Source: Flavobacteriales bacterium
Lineage (GTDB): Bacteria; Bacteroidota; Bacteroidia; Flavobacteriales; Flavobacteriaceae
DNA length: 46,323 bases
Assembly (NCBI GenBank): GCA_017302935.1
Contig: JAFLBT010000004.1
Coordinates: forward strand, 1-46,323
Direction: 5' to 3'
Of this stretch, positions 1-7,080 are shown one piece after another. Every line of letters begins with the position of its first letter. Position 1 is the stretch's first letter. The notes beneath the pieces are model-generated. The model was not told the origin of the DNA. It ran no database searches and saw only the letters and a program-made list of their open reading frames with translations. Made by a program: the position numbers and the translations under genes.

Positions 1-378
1 GACATCATTAATGTTTCAACCGGAAATACGGTGGCAAACCAAAAACCGCAAATGGGCAGAATGTGGCAATCGCCTTTTTCGGATTTAGTTCGAAACACCG
101 TTCATATTCCAACGATTACAGCAGGTTACATCCAAGACATTGATCAAATCAATACCATCATTTTAAATGGAAGAGCTGATTTAGTGGCTCTCGGCCGACC
201 TTTATTAGCGGATGCTAACTTTGTTAGAAATGCTCAAGCGTACGAAAATGTGCAAACGAATGATATTCCGGTTCAATACAAAATGGGAAGTTCTCATTTG
301 TATCCGTTAAAAGCAGCTGAAAGGAAGCAAATTGAAAGCATGAAGAAAGCATTGAAGCCGAAGAGTAATAAGAAATAA
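1..378 (+). CDS. Anthraniloyl-CoA / salicylyl-CoA 5-hydroxylase, C-terminal end (partial)
   Basis: The reading frame is open from base 1 (DIINVSTGNT...), so the gene begins upstream of the window; the GTG at 31 is internal. The visible 125 residues are the end of an Old Yellow Enzyme-type flavin oxidoreductase domain: a DIINVSTG strand, GRMWQSPFSD, and the FMN-phosphate-binding part NGRADLVALGRPLLAD. The combination VSTG...GRM.Q.PFSD..RN is how I remember the C-terminal half of two-domain anthraniloyl-CoA monooxygenase / salicylyl-CoA 5-hydroxylase, in which an FAD hydroxylase domain precedes this one. The lost N-terminal half would confirm it. The ligase, thioesterase and ring-cleavage genes downstream fit that reading. 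A stand-alone NADH:flavin oxidoreductase is the alternative. Confidence 0.75.
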   Translation, partial: DIINVSTGNTVANQKPQMGRMWQSPFSDLVRNTVHIPTITAGYIQDIDQINTIILNGRADLVALGRPLLADANFVRNAQAYENVQTNDIPVQYKMGSSHLYPLKAAERKQIESMKKALKPKSNKK

Positions 379-386
379 CAATATCA

Positions 387-923
387 ATGACAATTACAAA
401 AATCAATTGGAATTCTTCATCCATAAGGAATGCTATATTACTTTTGATTGTAGTACTATTTTCTTCTTGTAAATCAACTCTTTTTATTGAAATAAAAGAA
501 AATGAAAATGCCTATTTGATTAGAAACAATAATAGTATTGGTGAAGTTTACAAAGAAAATTTTGAAACGAATGAAATTGATAAATCATTTAAAAGATTTA
601 CTCCAACTATATTAGAAGTAAATCAAGCAGAACTAATTTTAAATAAAGAATTTTTAAATAAAATAAAAAGAGAAATTGATGGCAAGTTTATTCGAAAGAA
701 TTTAAATAATTACAAAAGACAATATTTAGGTTATATAGATTCAAATGGAGATAAAATTATATTCATTTCATTTTTTTTGGATAAAAATATAAAGAAACAA
801 GATGACCAATTTTGGAGGGAAGAGTATCGAATAATGTTTGATGGAGGAGCCTCATTTTGGGTTGCAGAAATTAATCTAAAAACAAATAAAGTGAAAAATA
901 TTTTTGTAAACGGTGTCGCCTAA
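387..923 (+). CDS. Hypothetical lipoprotein
   Basis: I do not recognise this 178-residue protein. It has a hydrophobic stretch at about residues 15-25 followed by the lipobox LFSSC with Cys28, so it is probably an outer- or periplasm-facing lipoprotein. The rest is rich in Lys, Asn, Ile and Glu with no motif I can name. Base composition is more AT-rich than the enzymes around it. It begins 8 bp after the hydroxylase gene and lies, with the KilA-N gene, between two pathway genes. It therefore looks like accessory DNA rather than a pathway component. Confidence 0.6.
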   Translation: MTITKINWNSSSIRNAILLLIVVLFSSCKSTLFIEIKENENAYLIRNNNSIGEVYKENFETNEIDKSFKRFTPTILEVNQAELILNKEFLNKIKREIDGKFIRKNLNNYKRQYLGYIDSNGDKIIFISFFLDKNIKKQDDQFWREEYRIMFDGGASFWVAEINLKTNKVKNIFVNGVA

Positions 924-956
924 AATATCAGCAACTCAGTTTCTAAGCAATAAAAA

Positions 957-1787
957 ATGAAAGAAAAAAAATCTAAAATAGAAGTTCAAGGTCTAGAAAT
1001 AGCAGTCGTTAATCAAAGTAACAACGATTATATTTCTTTAACTGATATTGCTAAACATAAAGATAATGCACAAACAGATGATATTATAAAAAACTGGCTT
1101 AGAAACCGAAATACGATTGAATTATTGGGTTTTTGGGAAATGATTTATAATCCTAATTTTAAACCCGTCGAATTCGACGGGTTTAGAAAACAAGCTGGCT
1201 TAAATAGTTTTGTTTTAACACCAAAGCGTTGGATTGAAAGTACAAATGCAATTGGCATCGTATCAAAATCAGGAAGATATGGAGGAACATTTGCCCATAA
1301 AGACATCGCTTTAGAGTTCGCATCATGGATTTCAATCGAATTCAAACTTTACATTATCAAAGAATTCCAACGATTAAAAGAAAGTGAAAACGATCGTTTA
1401 AATTTAGAATGGAATTTACAACGTACGATTTCAAAAATTAATTATCACATTCATACGGATGCGATTAAGGAAAATTTAATTCCGCTTGAAATTACAAAAC
1501 AACAAGCGAGTTTTGTTTATGCTAATGAAGCAGATTTACTAAATGTAGCTTTATTTGGAATTACAGCCAAAGAGTGGAGAGATAATAATCAGAATCTAAA
1601 AGGAAATATACGAGATTTTGCTACTTTAGAGCAATTAGTAGTCCTGAGTAATTTGGAAAGTATAAACGCATTACTTATTCAACAAGTTTTGTCACAAAGT
1701 GAACGACTAACTCAACTCAATAAAGTTGCCATTACTCAAATGAAATCGCTAGTTCATTCCAAAGAAGTAAAAAAATTAAAAGCGTAG
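957..1787 (+). CDS. KilA-N domain protein
   Basis: A 276-residue protein whose first ~140 residues are a KilA-N domain: DYISLTDIAK (about 24-33), NWLRNRNTIELLGFWE (46-61), SGRYGGTFAHKDIALEFASW (105-124) and a closing IIKEFQRLKES. KilA-N is a DNA-binding fold of phage and large-virus origin. The C-terminal half is helical and unrecognised. Stand-alone forms occur in many Bacteroidota; their role is not established. It sits 3 bp before the CoA ligase gene with no obvious promoter of its own, so it is probably co-transcribed with catabolic genes it has no clear link to. Transfer from a phage or defence island is plausible. Confidence 0.85.
   Translation: MKEKKSKIEVQGLEIAVVNQSNNDYISLTDIAKHKDNAQTDDIIKNWLRNRNTIELLGFWEMIYNPNFKPVEFDGFRKQAGLNSFVLTPKRWIESTNAIGIVSKSGRYGGTFAHKDIALEFASWISIEFKLYIIKEFQRLKESENDRLNLEWNLQRTISKINYHIHTDAIKENLIPLEITKQQASFVYANEADLLNVALFGITAKEWRDNNQNLKGNIRDFATLEQLVVLSNLESINALLIQQVLSQSERLTQLNKVAITQMKSLVHSKEVKKLKA
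1160..1185. repeat. 26-bp perfect palindrome inside the KilA-N gene
   Basis: The bases read TAAACCCGTCGAA and then the exact reverse complement, with no loop. It encodes KPVEFDGF, about residues 69-76 of the KilA-N protein. Such a sequence could form a hairpin in the mRNA or a cruciform, or be a dimer's binding site. It could also be chance from a conserved peptide. Confidence 0.8.
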
Positions 1788-1790
1788 CTC

Positions 1791-3368
1791 ATGAAAAATT
1801 TTGACGACAACTTCGCCCACAATTCCCTACCAAGCATCGACTTGCAGCCTACTTATTTACCAGGAAAGTACGAAACCGAAATGCTCAATTGTGTCGAACG
1901 TCTTCTGGATTCTCACATTCAAAATGGTCATGATAACGCACCTTGCCTACGTACTTTTGAAGAAACCTGGACGTATCATGACCTATATGAAAAAGCGAAT
2001 CAAATTGCCCATGTATTGATTGACGATTTAGGTCTGCAATCCGGAAATCGAGTTTTGTTGCGTTCGGCCAATAATCCCATGATGGTGGCTTGCTGGTTTG
2101 CGGTCTTAAAAGCAGGCGGAATTGTTGTTGCAACAATGCCTTTACTGCGTTCGAAAGAATTGACTACCATCATCGATTGTGCGGAGATTACCATTGCCTT
2201 GTGCGACAAAGAATTGGAAGAAGAAATGCATTTGGTAAAATCAAATTTTCTACAAAAAACGTGCTTCTACGGCAATGCCCAATTGGAACAATTGATGGCT
2301 TCCAAACCGAAAACATTCGACAATTTTCACTCTAAAGCAGATAGTGTGGCATTAATCGGTTTTACTTCGGGAACAACCGGTTTACCCAAAATGACGGCTC
2401 ATTACCACAAAGATATTTTGAATATTTGCGAGGCTTTTCCAGTTTATTCGCTTCAACCAACTTCCAATGATATTTTCACTGGAAGTCCGCCCATCGGTTT
2501 TACGTTTGGTTTGGGTGGATTGGTTTTGTTCCCAATGTATTTTGGTGCTTCCACATTTTTAATTGAAAAACCAACGCCGGATATTTTGTTGCAAGCCATT
2601 CAAGACCATAAAATAACGATTTGTTTCACGGCCCCAACGGCTTGGCGAATCATCACTACAAAAGTGAAAGACTATGATATTTCCAGCTTACGCAAATGTG
2701 TCTCTGCCGGAGAAACATTACCTTTAAAAGTTTGGGAAGATTGGTACAACGCCACTGGATTAAAAATCATTGACGGCATTGGAGCGACTGAAATGTTACA
2801 TATTTTCATTTCTTCCAACGAAGAAAACATGAAACCCGGAGCGACCGGAGTCGCTATTACTGGTTATGAAGCCAAGATTATCGATGCTAATGGTAATGAA
2901 GTTTCCAGAAACGAACCCGGCCGATTAGCCGTTCGTGGAATTACAGGTTGTAAATACTTAAATCGGACTGAAAAACAGCAAGAATACGTTCAAAATGGTT
3001 GGAACATTACCGGCGATATTTTCAAGCAAGATGAAGACGGTTACTTCTGGTTTGTGGCTCGTGGTGATGATATGATTATTTCTTCAGGATATAATATAGC
3101 GGCAATTGAAGTAGAATCCGTACTTTTAACCCACGAAGAAATTCTGGAATGTGCCGTGGTAGGTTTACCCGATGAGGAACGTGGTATGTTAGTTTGTGCT
3201 CATATTGTTCTAAAAGATACAGCTAAAGCAACAGACAATATGAAAAACCATATTCAACACTGGTTCAAAGAAGTAGCGGCTCCGTATAAATATCCAAGAG
3301 TGATTTATTTTACAGAAGCTTTGCCAAAAACGGAGACGGGGAAAATACAACGGTTTAAATTAAAGTAG
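1791..3368 (+). CDS. Benzoate-CoA ligase family enzyme, probably 2-aminobenzoate (anthranilate)-CoA ligase
   Basis: A 525-residue AMP-forming acyl-CoA synthetase. It would activate an aromatic acid with ATP and CoA in the cytoplasm. The phosphate-binding loop is FTSGTTGLPK (191-200), and the C-terminal adenylation lysine is Lys518 in TETGKIQR. The motif DGIGATEMLHIFIS is characteristic of the benzoate/2-aminobenzoate/4-hydroxybenzoate-CoA ligase subgroup rather than of fatty-acid ligases. It lies between the hydroxylase that needs an aryl-CoA and a thioesterase that would release the product, so it should supply the first step. Anthranilate or salicylate are the likely substrates; the sequence alone does not separate them. 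The start is the first ATG, 3 bp after the KilA-N stop. Confidence 0.87.
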   Translation: MKNFDDNFAHNSLPSIDLQPTYLPGKYETEMLNCVERLLDSHIQNGHDNAPCLRTFEETWTYHDLYEKANQIAHVLIDDLGLQSGNRVLLRSANNPMMVACWFAVLKAGGIVVATMPLLRSKELTTIIDCAEITIALCDKELEEEMHLVKSNFLQKTCFYGNAQLEQLMASKPKTFDNFHSKADSVALIGFTSGTTGLPKMTAHYHKDILNICEAFPVYSLQPTSNDIFTGSPPIGFTFGLGGLVLFPMYFGASTFLIEKPTPDILLQAIQDHKITICFTAPTAWRIITTKVKDYDISSLRKCVSAGETLPLKVWEDWYNATGLKIIDGIGATEMLHIFISSNEENMKPGATGVAITGYEAKIIDANGNEVSRNEPGRLAVRGITGCKYLNRTEKQQEYVQNGWNITGDIFKQDEDGYFWFVARGDDMIISSGYNIAAIEVESVLLTHEEILECAVVGLPDEERGMLVCAHIVLKDTAKATDNMKNHIQHWFKEVAAPYKYPRVIYFTEALPKTETGKIQRFKLK

Positions 3369-3452
3369 CCACGAATTACACTAATTTACACAAATTAAAT
3401 TCGTGAAAATTCGTGAAAATTCGTGTAATTCGTGGCAAAAAAATAAATAACT
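3369..3452 (+). repeat. Intra-operon spacer with AATTCGTG repeats and a 14-bp inverted repeat
   Basis: The spacer before the thioesterase gene carries three AATTCGTG words (two of them in tandem AATTCGTGAA units), plus perfect 14-bp arms GCCACGAATTACAC (3368-3381) and GTGTAATTCGTGGC (3423-3436). It ends in an A-rich run leading to the ATG. The arms could fold into a long stem in the operon mRNA. Other spacers in this operon use different repeated words in the same position. Confidence 0.75.
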
Positions 3453-3884
3453 ATGAACAATACCTTCACCAAACAAGAAAAAATAAAATTCAAACACATT
3501 GACTACGCCGGAATAGTTTTCTATCCACGATTTTTGGAAATGCTTAACGATTTAGTCGAAGATTGGTTTGAAGAAGCTCTCGACAGACCGTTTTCTAAAA
3601 TGCATGAAACGAACGGTATACCAACAGTTGATTTGAAAATCCAATTCAAAAATCCGGCACGATTGGGAGAAGTGTTGACCAAAAAATTATGGGTAAAAGA
3701 TATTGGTTTTGCCTCTGTATTATGCGGATTTCAATTTGTGAATGAAAAAGAAGTAACCGTTTTAGAAGGTGAAGTAACTCTCGTTAATGTAAAAATAGCC
3801 GAAGACCGAGAAAAAATCAAAGCAGAAGGTTTTTCTGAGGAAATGAAGGTGAAAATTTCAAAATTCATCAGTCTTACTTCTTAA
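3453..3884 (+). CDS. Hotdog thioesterase, 4-hydroxybenzoyl-CoA thioesterase family
   Basis: A 143-residue single-domain hotdog protein. The segment HIDYAGIVFYPRFLEM (15-30) is the signature of the 4-hydroxybenzoyl-CoA thioesterase/YbgC group, with Asp17 as the expected catalytic carboxylate. By context it would hydrolyse the CoA ester of the hydroxylated product (gentisyl-CoA or 5-hydroxyanthraniloyl-CoA) to the free acid for ring cleavage. It is in line with the ligase upstream and the nitrilase downstream, with spacers of 84 and 45 bp. The substrate is inferred from neighbours only. Confidence 0.85.
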   Translation: MNNTFTKQEKIKFKHIDYAGIVFYPRFLEMLNDLVEDWFEEALDRPFSKMHETNGIPTVDLKIQFKNPARLGEVLTKKLWVKDIGFASVLCGFQFVNEKEVTVLEGEVTLVNVKIAEDREKIKAEGFSEEMKVKISKFISLTS

Positions 3885-3929
3885 TACTTTTGTCTTACTA
3901 CTTAATTCTTCCATCTTAATACTATAACA
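3885..3929 (+). repeat. Intra-operon spacer built from CTTAATACT-like words
   Basis: The 45-bp spacer before the nitrilase gene, together with the last codons of the thioesterase, repeats variants of CTTAATAC / CTTACTAC / CTTAATTC before ending in TATAACA and the ATG. It is pyrimidine-rich until just before the start codon. No Shine-Dalgarno sequence is present. Confidence 0.6.
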
Positions 3930-4907
3930 ATGACCTTTCCAAAATTCAAAGCCGCCGCCGTTCAAACCTCACCCGTTTTTTTAAACGTTGATAAAACCAT
4001 TGAAAAAGCGATTTCTTTCATTAAAGAAGCCAGTTCAAACGGAGCTCAATTGATTGCATTTCCTGAAGTTTTCATTGCCGGATATCCGTATTGGAACTGG
4101 ATTATGACACCTGTGCAAGGCAGTAAATGGTACGAAGAATTATATAAAAATTCAGTAGCTGTAACGGATGAGTCGATGAAACCGTTATTCCAGGCTGCAA
4201 AAGATTTTAATATGCACGTGGTCATCGGAATCAATGAACGTGGCGATAGTTATGGCGAAATTTACAATACTAATCTTATCATCGATAACCACGGAACGCT
4301 TATCGGAAAACACCGAAAGTTAGTCCCAACTTGGGCAGAAAAACTCACTTGGACAAGCGGTGATGGTTCTTCTTTAAAAGTATATAAAACCGAAATCGGT
4401 CCAATTGGCACCTTAGCTTGTGGCGAAAACACAAACACTTTAGCTCGATTTACGTTATTATCACAATGCGAATTGATTCACATTGCCAACTATATTTCAC
4501 TTCCTGTTGCTCCACCTGACTACAATATGGCGGAAGCGATTAAAATTCGTGCTGCGGCACATTCGTTTGAAGGGAAATTATTTACCATTGTTTCCTGTTC
4601 TACCATTTCAAAAGAAATTATGGCCGTTTTGAAACCGGATGTTCCAAATATCGAAGACTTATTGACTCGAAAAAGTTCCGCTTTCTCAGGAATTATAGGA
4701 CCAAACGGTACGGTTGTAGGCGAACCTTTGATTGATGAGGAAGGAATTGTTTATGCTGAAATCGATTTGGAAAAATGCATCCAACCGAAACAAATGCACG
4801 ATATTTTGGGACATTACAACCGATTTGATATCTTTGATTTACGCGTAAATACGGCTCCAACAAGAAAAATTACGTTTATTGATAATCACGAAGATTTTAC
4901 TAAATAG
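3930..4907 (+). CDS. Nitrilase-family carbon-nitrogen hydrolase (branch-1 type)
   Basis: A 325-residue member of the nitrilase superfamily, with the full triad visible: Glu46 in FPEVF, Lys130 in HRKLVPT and Cys164 in ACGENTNTLAR. The CGENTN sequence around the nucleophile is that of true nitrilases (branch 1) rather than of the amidase branches. Its place in the operon, between thioesterase and ring-cleavage dioxygenase, argues for a pathway role. If the ring carries an amino group, cleavage leaves a carboxamide, and an enzyme releasing ammonia from maleamate or maleamylpyruvate would be needed. That role is my inference. A nitrile substrate such as an aromatic or indolic nitrile is the conservative alternative. 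Confidence 0.85.
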   Translation: MTFPKFKAAAVQTSPVFLNVDKTIEKAISFIKEASSNGAQLIAFPEVFIAGYPYWNWIMTPVQGSKWYEELYKNSVAVTDESMKPLFQAAKDFNMHVVIGINERGDSYGEIYNTNLIIDNHGTLIGKHRKLVPTWAEKLTWTSGDGSSLKVYKTEIGPIGTLACGENTNTLARFTLLSQCELIHIANYISLPVAPPDYNMAEAIKIRAAAHSFEGKLFTIVSCSTISKEIMAVLKPDVPNIEDLLTRKSSAFSGIIGPNGTVVGEPLIDEEGIVYAEIDLEKCIQPKQMHDILGHYNRFDIFDLRVNTAPTRKITFIDNHEDFTK

Positions 4908-4945
4908 CAATGGGTTTCAGCCCGTTGGTTAAAAATTATATAATT
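4908..4945 (+). repeat. Intra-operon spacer with short stem-loop
   Basis: Directly after the nitrilase stop, CAATGGG (4908-4914) and CCCGTTG (4921-4927) can pair with one G-U wobble around the loop TTTCAG. The remaining A/T-rich tail leads to the dioxygenase ATG at 4946. An in-frame ATG at 4910 lies within the stem and is less likely to be the start. Confidence 0.55.
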
Positions 4946-6058
4946 ATGGAAGCAAAACATTCAGACGACGTTTACGGAAGAGCACGAGTTCAAGATTCGG
5001 ATGAACTAAAAGCTTATTATAAAGAATTAGAAAACCTTGGAGCAGGTGCTTTATGGACGGTTGCCAACGATATTGAGCCCTGGGAACCACGTGCCAATTC
5101 CGTTCCAATGTTGTGGAAATATGACGATTTACGAGAATTGGTCCTTAAATCATCTGAACTCGTTACACCGGAACAAGCCGGACGACGGGTGGTGTATTTA
5201 GTCAACGACAAACGAAAAGACGTCGCTGCCGCTGTAGGTTGGTTGTACACGGGAATCCAAGTAACTCGTCCGGGAGAATTTACGTCTGCTCATCGGCATC
5301 GAGCCTCTGCTCTACGTTTTATTATGGAAGGCGAAAAAGGATATACAGTTGTAGATGGTAATAAAATTATGTTGGAAGTGAACGATTTCGTTATCACACC
5401 CAACTCAACATGGCATGAACATGGTGTGGAAGAAGGTGGAAAAACCTGCATTTGGCAAGACGGACTCGATATTCCGCTTGTGAATGCTTTAGAAGCCAAT
5501 GATTATGCGGTTTTGGATGGTAAACAAGAATTGGTTGCTCCGTTGAATTATTCACCGATTACGTATGGTTGTGCCGGACTCCTTCCTGCTGATAAAACGT
5601 GGGACAAACCCTATTCTCCTCTTTTTAAATATTCGTGGTCAAAAGTTTATCCGGCTTTGTTGGAAGCTCAAAAAGTAAATGAACCGAATCCGTTTGATGG
5701 GATTTTTATGAAGTATTCCAATCCGTTAACTGGTGGACACGTCATGCAGACGATGGGAGCTTCGATGCAATTATTACCGGCTGCTTTTAAAGGAAAAGCT
5801 CACAAACATACCGGTTCTTTTGTATACCAGTGTGCCAAAGGTAAAGGCTATTCTATTATCAATGGGCAACGCTTTGATTGGAAGGAACGCGATATATTTT
5901 GTGTGCCTTCATGGGCTTGGCACGAACATCATAATCTTTCAGAAACAGAAGATGCGTGTTTGTTTGCGTTTAATGATTTACCTGTGATTGAAGGATTGGG
6001 ATTGTATCAGGAAAGAGAATTAATAGAAAATAATGGAAATCAACAAATAACTAAATAA
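4946..6058 (+). CDS. Gentisate 1,2-dioxygenase-like bicupin ring-cleavage dioxygenase
   Basis: About 370 residues with two cupin domains. The first has the metal site HRHRASALRFIMEG (His117, His119) and WHEHG (His157). The second repeats the pattern as KAHKHTGSF and WAWHEHHN. Length and layout match gentisate 1,2-dioxygenase and its salicylate/hydroxynaphthoate relatives, cytoplasmic Fe(II) enzymes that open the ring between C1 (carboxyl) and C2 (OH or NH2). On gentisate the product is maleylpyruvate; on 5-hydroxyanthranilate it would be maleamylpyruvate. I chose the ATG at 4946 (MEAKHSDD) because the preceding 12 codons fall in the stem-loop spacer and do not look like protein. The FAA hydrolase downstream is the expected next enzyme. 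Confidence 0.88.
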   Translation: MEAKHSDDVYGRARVQDSDELKAYYKELENLGAGALWTVANDIEPWEPRANSVPMLWKYDDLRELVLKSSELVTPEQAGRRVVYLVNDKRKDVAAAVGWLYTGIQVTRPGEFTSAHRHRASALRFIMEGEKGYTVVDGNKIMLEVNDFVITPNSTWHEHGVEEGGKTCIWQDGLDIPLVNALEANDYAVLDGKQELVAPLNYSPITYGCAGLLPADKTWDKPYSPLFKYSWSKVYPALLEAQKVNEPNPFDGIFMKYSNPLTGGHVMQTMGASMQLLPAAFKGKAHKHTGSFVYQCAKGKGYSIINGQRFDWKERDIFCVPSWAWHEHHNLSETEDACLFAFNDLPVIEGLGLYQERELIENNGNQQITK

Positions 6059-6090
6059 AAGTTTGCGTCTTTGCGACTTTGCAAGAAAAA
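6059..6090 (+). repeat. Intra-operon spacer with TTTGCG words
   Basis: The spacer reads GTTTGCG-TCTTTGCG-ACTTTGC and then AAGAAAAA directly before the ATG. The CTTTGCG word recurs in the next spacer (7006-7080). It is in sense orientation and immediately upstream of the start codon. Confidence 0.7.
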
Positions 6091-7005
6091 ATGAAACTAC
6101 TTACCTATAAAACCCCGGAAACCGAACCTAGATTAGGCTTTTTACACAACAATCTTATCATTGACATGGAAGATTTTGGAGAAATCTCTAATTTTCCTTT
6201 ACCAATTGACATGTTGGATTTAATTGATTTAGGTTTTGAAATCATTGAAGAAATCACAGAAATGATCAAAGAAACCCGTGAAATCGACTTTGAACAAATT
6301 GGTTATACTTTTGATGAAGTTGAAATTTTGGCTCCTATTCAACGACCACGAAAAAACATTATCGGAATTGGTTTAAATTATACGGAACATGTTGCCGAAA
6401 GTGCGAGAACACTTGACACAACCGGAAAGTTACCTCAAAAACCTATCATATTTTCAAAACCACCAACCGCTGTAACGGGTCCAAATACAGAAATTTTATT
6501 AAATCCAAAATTAACCCAACAATTAGACTGGGAAGTGGAATTGGCTGTAGTTATTGGTGAATATGGTAAGTATGTACCGAAAGAAAATGCTTTGGATTAT
6601 GTTTTTGGCTATACAGTTATTAACGATATTTCGGCTAGAGATTGCCGCCGTGAAGGGCAATGGATTGTTTCCAAAGGGCAAGATACGTTTGCCCCAATGG
6701 GACCCTATTTGGTTACAAAAGATGAAATTCCGAATCCGCATAACTTAAATTTGTCATTGAAAGTGAACGGTGTGGAAAAACAAAATTCCAACACCCAATT
6801 CATGTTTTTTAATATCAATGATTTAATTGAGGATTTAAGTACGGTTTTCACACTAGAACCCGGCGACATCATCGCTACCGGAACACCAGCGGGAGTAGGA
6901 GCCGGTCGTAATCCTCAAGAATGGATGTGGGATGGCGATGTGGTGGAAGCAACTGTGGAAGGCATTGGAACGATTGTAAATACGGTTAAGGAAATTAATA
7001 GTTAA
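6091..7005 (+). CDS. Fumarylacetoacetate hydrolase family protein, probable maleylpyruvate/acylpyruvate hydrolase
   Basis: A 304-residue FAA-hydrolase-family enzyme. The fold's metal site is visible as Glu149 and Glu151 in DWEVELAVVIG and Asp179 in VINDISARD. The nearby IIGIGLNYTEH (90-100) and the C-terminal PGDIIATGTPAGVG are family hallmarks. Following a gentisate-type dioxygenase, it should cleave the C-C bond of the ring-fission product to give pyruvate plus maleate (or maleamate). I start it at ATG 6091; a TTG at 6079 lies in the TTTGCG spacer. The maleate isomerase immediately downstream implies that the C4 product is the cis acid, so cleavage precedes isomerisation. Confidence 0.85.
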   Translation: MKLLTYKTPETEPRLGFLHNNLIIDMEDFGEISNFPLPIDMLDLIDLGFEIIEEITEMIKETREIDFEQIGYTFDEVEILAPIQRPRKNIIGIGLNYTEHVAESARTLDTTGKLPQKPIIFSKPPTAVTGPNTEILLNPKLTQQLDWEVELAVVIGEYGKYVPKENALDYVFGYTVINDISARDCRREGQWIVSKGQDTFAPMGPYLVTKDEIPNPHNLNLSLKVNGVEKQNSNTQFMFFNINDLIEDLSTVFTLEPGDIIATGTPAGVGAGRNPQEWMWDGDVVEATVEGIGTIVNTVKEINS

Positions 7006-7080
7006 GAATATAGAGAAAAGACAATAGACTTTGCGAACTTTGCGTAAACCTTTGTGCTCTTCGCGGTTAAAAAAACAAAC
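7006..7080 (+). repeat. Composite intra-operon spacer: AATAGA words then CTTTGCG words
   Basis: The first part repeats AATAGAGAAAAGACAATAGA, resembling the first half of the spacer at 37979. The second repeats CTTTGCGAACTTTGCG, as in the spacer at 6059. A TTCGCGGTTAAAAAAACAAAC tail leads to the ATG. It appears to be a mosaic of two word families. Confidence 0.65.

Noticed and set aside
4910..4945. Longer N-terminus of the gentisate-dioxygenase-like protein from ATG 4910
   Set aside because: The extra 12 codons lie in the stem-loop spacer; MEAKHSDD at 4946 fits the family length.
3369..7080. Wordy spacers as a CRISPR array or tandem-repeat locus
   Set aside because: Repeats are short, imperfect, differ from spacer to spacer and are separated by full genes; no cas gene is present.
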